Assembly (NCBI RefSeq): GCF_018128925.1
Contig: NZ_CP067007.1
Coordinates: forward strand, 310,001-374,000
Length of the DNA: 64,000 bases
Direction: 5' to 3'
Source of the DNA: Nitrosopumilus sp. K4
GTDB lineage: Archaea; Thermoproteota; Nitrososphaeria; Nitrososphaerales; Nitrosopumilaceae
How positions within the stretch are numbered: the stretch's first letter is position 1; each line of letters begins with the position of its first letter. This document shows, in pieces, positions 60,825-64,000 of the stretch. The position numbers and the translations under genes were made by a program. Below the pieces are notes generated by a model. It saw only the letters and a list, made by a program, of their open reading frames with translations. It had not been told where the DNA came from and made no database searches.

Positions 60825-61738
60825 TAGATATTTTTGATATTTTAAAGGGAAAACCTGGCGAATCTGATTATGAAAAGAAAGGTGTTGTTGTTCAGGGAAT
60901 TACTGGCGCATATGGTTCACTTCATGCAAGAAACATGATTTCATATGGAACCAATGTTGTAGCTGGAGTTACTCCTGGAAAGGGTGGTCAGAAGTTTGAA
61001 GACAAGGTTCCAATTTACAATACAATGCAAGAAGCAGTTGATGCAACAGGTGCAAAAATCTCGATTATTTTTGTTCCAGCAAAATTCTTCTTGGGTGCAG
61101 CAAAAGAAGCATTAGAGGCAGGCATTAAACTCCTTGTTGCAATTCCTGAACATGTTCCTGTAAGAGATACTATGGAGGTTTTGAATTTAGCAAATGAAAA
61201 AGGTGCAGTGATTATTGGTCCAAACACTCCTGGAATCATGATTCCTGAACTAATAAAAATTGGAATTATGCCCCCAACACCATTTAAAGCCGGAAAAATT
61301 GCTGTATTGTCAAAAAGCGGTACATTACTTTATGAGATTTCTGATGCATTGACGAATGCTGGATTTGGACAATCAATTACCATAGGAATTGGTGGTGATC
61401 CGATTAATGGAACAAGAATGATTGATGCATTTGATATGGTGAAAGACATTCCTGATTTAGAAGGAATGGTTGTTGTTGGAGAAATTGGTGGTGATTCTGA
61501 AGAAATATTAGCTCAGAGAATTATTGATAGTGGATTTAACAAACCTACTGTTGCATATATTGCTGGAAGGGCAGCACCTAAGGAAAAAAGAATGGGGCAT
61601 GCAGGTGCAATTGTGATGGGAACTTATGGTTCTGCTGAATCCAAAGTATCCATGTTCAACAAGGCCAACATTCCTGTTGCAAAAAGACCTGCTGAGGTAC
61701 CTGTACTACTAGCAGGAAAAATGGAAAAATCCGATTAG
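60821..61738 (+). CDS. sucD: Succinyl-CoA synthetase alpha subunit
   Basis: 305 residues. The Rossmann-type CoA-binding part has GITGAYGSLHARNMISYGT and PGKGGQKF, and IIGPNTPGIM follows. The active His is in AGRAAPKEKRMGHAGAIV. It pairs with the sucC product. The 4-nt overlap and order are classic. Confidence 0.95.
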   Translation: MIDIFDILKGKPGESDYEKKGVVVQGITGAYGSLHARNMISYGTNVVAGVTPGKGGQKFEDKVPIYNTMQEAVDATGAKISIIFVPAKFFLGAAKEALEAGIKLLVAIPEHVPVRDTMEVLNLANEKGAVIIGPNTPGIMIPELIKIGIMPPTPFKAGKIAVLSKSGTLLYEISDALTNAGFGQSITIGIGGDPINGTRMIDAFDMVKDIPDLEGMVVVGEIGGDSEEILAQRIIDSGFNKPTVAYIAGRAAPKEKRMGHAGAIVMGTYGSAESKVSMFNKANIPVAKRPAEVPVLLAGKMEKSD

Positions 61739-61770
61739 AATAAAAGAGAGAGATTTAGGAAGTTAGTCAA

Positions 61771-61938
61771 ATGCCAATCACAGACCCAGAAAAAAAACGA
61801 ATTGCTCAACATGCTAGGCTTGTTATGAGAATTTGCTTTAATTGTGGGTGCAGAAATGACATTGATGCAACAAGATGCAGAAAATGTAGAAATCCCTACT
61901 TGAGATTAAAGAACAGAAATCTGGGCGCTAAGAAATAG
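61771..61938 (+). CDS. rpl40e: Ribosomal protein L40e
   Basis: 55 residues: MPITDPEKKRIAQHARLV, then ICFNCGCRN and TRCRKCRNPYLRLKN. Four Cys form the zinc site and the end is basic. In eukaryotes it is fused to ubiquitin; here it stands alone. It lies 32 bp after sucD on the same strand. Confidence 0.93.
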   Translation: MPITDPEKKRIAQHARLVMRICFNCGCRNDIDATRCRKCRNPYLRLKNRNLGAKK

Positions 61939-61942
61939 CATT

Positions 61943-62191
61943 CTAATAATTCATCAATCTATGTCTGTATTCTGCTATTGCTGATTTTATCAAGGGTTTG
62001 AATTCTGAGATGAATTGCTTTACAGCACTTTCATTTTCTAATTCTTCTAAATCTAATTGCATGTCTTCTGGTAATTGTTCATTCATTTGATAAAGAACTT
62101 TTGCCGCTTCAATTGACTGTCCCAAGTTTAATGCGTATTCAAAAGCCAATTGCATTCTATCAATAACTGCATCAAATTCTTGTAATGACAT
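61943..62191 (-). CDS. Small helical hypothetical protein
   Basis: 82 residues, helical and acidic (FDAVIDRMQLAFEYALNLGQ, LDLEELENESAVKQFI) with a basic end (AEYRHRLMNY). Unknown family. Convergent with L40e and divergent from purD. Confidence 0.6.
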   Translation of the reverse strand: MSLQEFDAVIDRMQLAFEYALNLGQSIEAAKVLYQMNEQLPEDMQLDLEELENESAVKQFISEFKPLIKSAIAEYRHRLMNY

Positions 62192-62293
62192 GTTTGATTT
62201 TTTCCTAAAGAGTGTAAAAGGAGAGGGTTATGATGATATATTTTGAAACATACAATACTTTGGATTATATATTTGAAAAAACTGGTTTTCTTA

Positions 62294-63556
62294 TTGGTTA
62301 ACATTCTTGTCGTGGGTTCTGGTGGACGAGAACATGCATTATCTTGGAAACTATCTCAAAGCCCAAAGGTTGACAAAGTCTTTACCGCTCCTGGCAATGG
62401 TGGAACTAAAAATAACATTCCAATTGATGTTGATGATTTAGATGCTCTTGCTGATTTTGCCCAAAAAAATAATTGTTTCACCGTAGTTGGACCAGAAGCT
62501 CCTCTTGCAGCAGGCATAGTGGATAAATTCAATCAACTTGGCTTGAAAATTTTTGGCCCATCGAAAAATGCAGCACAATTAGAATCTAGCAAAATTTGGG
62601 CAAAAAATTTCATGAAAAGAAATGAGATTCCTACTGCAAGATTTGAAATTTTTGATGATGCAAAAAAAGCAGAAGATTATGTAAAATCTCTTGATTACAA
62701 TGTAGTAGTGAAAGCAGATGGCCTTGCTGCTGGAAAAGGAGTTATAGTTTGCAATAGCTCAGACGAGGCAATTTCTGCAATTAACACAATTTTGATAAAA
62801 AAAACATTTGGTGATGCAGGAAACAGGATAATTGTTGAAGAACGCATCGATGGCATAGAGGCATCATATATTGCACTTTCTGATGGAAACATTGCAATCC
62901 CTATGGCATCTAGTCAGGATCATAAGAGAATTTTTGACAATGACAAGGGTCCAAACACTGGAGGTATGGGTGCATATTCTCCAACGCCAATAGTTGATGA
63001 CTCTCTTGCAAAAAAAATCCATGAAAAAATTATCAACAAAACCATTGATTCTATGAACAAAGAGGGAATTTCATTTAAAGGGTTTCTCTATGCTGGAATA
63101 ATGATTAAAGATAATCGACCTTATGTTTTAGAGTATAATGTTAGAATGGGGGATCCTGAGTGCCAACCAATTACTATGCGGATGGACTTTGACTTGTATG
63201 ATTATTTTCAAGCAAGTGTAGATGGAAATCTTTCATCATTACCTGAACCTTCTTGGAAGAACCAATCTGCAGTCTGTATTGTTCTTGCATCTGAAGGTTA
63301 TCCTGAATCATACCCAAAAAATGAAGAAATTACTGGATTTGAAAATATTTCTGGGGATGCAATTGTTTTTCATGCCGGTACAAAAAATCAGGACGGTAAA
63401 ATTCTCTCAAACGGTGGTAGGGTTCTGGGAGTTACCGCATTGGGTGATTCTCTGCAAGATGCAATAACTAATGCATATTCTGCAACTGAAAAAATCTCTT
63501 GGCCACACAAATACTGCAGAACTGATATTGGGCAAAAGGGTTTATCTTATCTTTGA
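62294..63556 (+). CDS. purD: Phosphoribosylamine-glycine ligase
   Basis: About 420 residues from a TTG at 62294, giving VNILVVGSGGREHALSWKL as the true N-terminus; the ORF itself is open from 62243. The ATP-grasp core includes VVKADGLAAGKGVIVC, GPNTGGMGAYSPTP and YNVRMGDPECQ. It catalyses the second step of purine synthesis. The stop overlaps the convergent cyclo-ligase gene by 15 nt. Confidence 0.94.
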   Translation: MVNILVVGSGGREHALSWKLSQSPKVDKVFTAPGNGGTKNNIPIDVDDLDALADFAQKNNCFTVVGPEAPLAAGIVDKFNQLGLKIFGPSKNAAQLESSKIWAKNFMKRNEIPTARFEIFDDAKKAEDYVKSLDYNVVVKADGLAAGKGVIVCNSSDEAISAINTILIKKTFGDAGNRIIVEERIDGIEASYIALSDGNIAIPMASSQDHKRIFDNDKGPNTGGMGAYSPTPIVDDSLAKKIHEKIINKTIDSMNKEGISFKGFLYAGIMIKDNRPYVLEYNVRMGDPECQPITMRMDFDLYDYFQASVDGNLSSLPEPSWKNQSAVCIVLASEGYPESYPKNEEITGFENISGDAIVFHAGTKNQDGKILSNGGRVLGVTALGDSLQDAITNAYSATEKISWPHKYCRTDIGQKGLSYL

Positions 63557-64000
63557 TGTTTGAATAACTCTATCTTCAGTAACTATCCAATCAACTAAAA
63601 CATCATGTTTTGATTTTGGGATGTTCTTTACGATTTGTTTTTCTAGAGTTATTGAAATGGTTTCTATTTTATTTTTTGATAGAAACTTGTCATAATACCC
63701 GTGACCGTATCCTATTCTCACCCCTATTGGTGAAACCCCTACTGTTGGAACAATTATGATGTCAAGGCTGTTGTTTACTGGACAATCTTCCCGTGGCTCC
63801 ATTATGTCAAATCTTCCTGTCTCTAGGCTTGAAAAGTTAGTAATCTGTCTAAACTCCATTTCATCCTTGATAACTTTTGGCAAAAATACTTGTTTTCCTT
63901 TACTTAACGCTTCTTGCATGATATCTTGAGTTAAAATCTCACTGCCTATTGGATAATAACATCCTATTTTTTGTGCATTTCTAAATGATGCAATTTTTTT
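63542..64000 (-). CDS. 5-formyltetrahydrofolate cyclo-ligase (5' end outside window)
   Basis: 153 codons are visible; the frame is open to the right edge, so the start lies beyond it. Upstream of the internal Met, SFRNAQKIGCYYPIGSEILT is a clear part of the family. VFLPKV, then PTVGVSPIGVRIGYGHGYYDKFL, is the ATP/folate site. It converts 5-formyl-THF to methenyl-THF. Confidence 0.88.
   Translation of the reverse strand, partial: KKIASFRNAQKIGCYYPIGSEILTQDIMQEALSKGKQVFLPKVIKDEMEFRQITNFSSLETGRFDIMEPREDCPVNNSLDIIIVPTVGVSPIGVRIGYGHGYYDKFLSKNKIETISITLEKQIVKNIPKSKHDVLVDWIVTEDRVIQTSKIR

Overview
The window reads as chromosomal DNA of a low-GC ammonia-oxidising-type thaumarchaeon (Nitrososphaerota, Nitrosopumilus-like). 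This is inferred from archaeal information-processing genes (Rpo7/Spt4, aEF-1 beta, L40e, Pth2, TruD, Cdc48, NurA-HerA-Mre11-Rad50), geranylgeranyl reductase, cupredoxins fused to a membrane domain, PEFG-type C-terminal anchors and many leaderless TATA promoters. No amo, rRNA, CRISPR or insertion sequence was seen.

Layout. 1-3.9 kb: break-repair operon nurA-herA-mre11-rad50 on the minus strand, with rad50 cut by the window edge. 3.9-5.6 kb: two secreted or anchored proteins. 5.6-8.7 kb: NAD biosynthesis (nadX, nadA, nadC) with a TPR gene. 8.7-14 kb: Spt4/Rpo7, Mrp ATPase, dephospho-CoA kinase, a C/D-box RNA candidate, a metallopeptidase and a K+-independent membrane pyrophosphatase. 14-16.5 kb: small zinc proteins, a cyclophilin-like protein, a JAMM peptidase and a double-cupredoxin membrane protein. 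16.6-24.9 kb: heme o synthase, Cdc48, aEF-1 beta, geranylgeranyl reductase, Pth2, a secreted propeller and TruD. 24.9-34.1 kb: mostly small lineage-specific genes plus an alcohol dehydrogenase and a DUF255 protein.

34.1-37.6 kb is an accessory segment. A CPA2 antiporter and a histone-H1-like gene are each bracketed by direct repeats, and between them lies a decayed TFB zinc-ribbon fragment. 37.6-47 kb: Lrp-like solo domain, DEAD-box helicase, DsbA-like protein, tRNA-Thr, pyruvoyl arginine decarboxylase, PepF, UBP zinc finger and soluble pyrophosphatase.

47.2-54.4 kb is the most unusual part. A TrmB-like regulator faces a divergent two-gene operon for secreted proteins, one of them a 971-residue repeat protein with an internal second signal-peptide-like segment. 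A perfect 23-bp palindrome lies between the two. Downstream of the regulator are three mini-ORFs sharing one motif and a Cys-rich mini-ORF. The third mini-ORF has an almost exact copy of the regulator's own promoter, so the whole set could be one regulon.

54.4-64 kb: CBS protein, tRNA-Val with a non-canonical 18-nt intron, IleS, a ferritin-like protein, SucCD, L40e, PurD and a partial 5-formyl-THF cyclo-ligase.

Together the genes cover housekeeping, aerobic electron transfer (cupredoxin, heme o), pyrophosphate use (soluble and membrane enzymes) and a large set of secreted or membrane proteins of unknown role.
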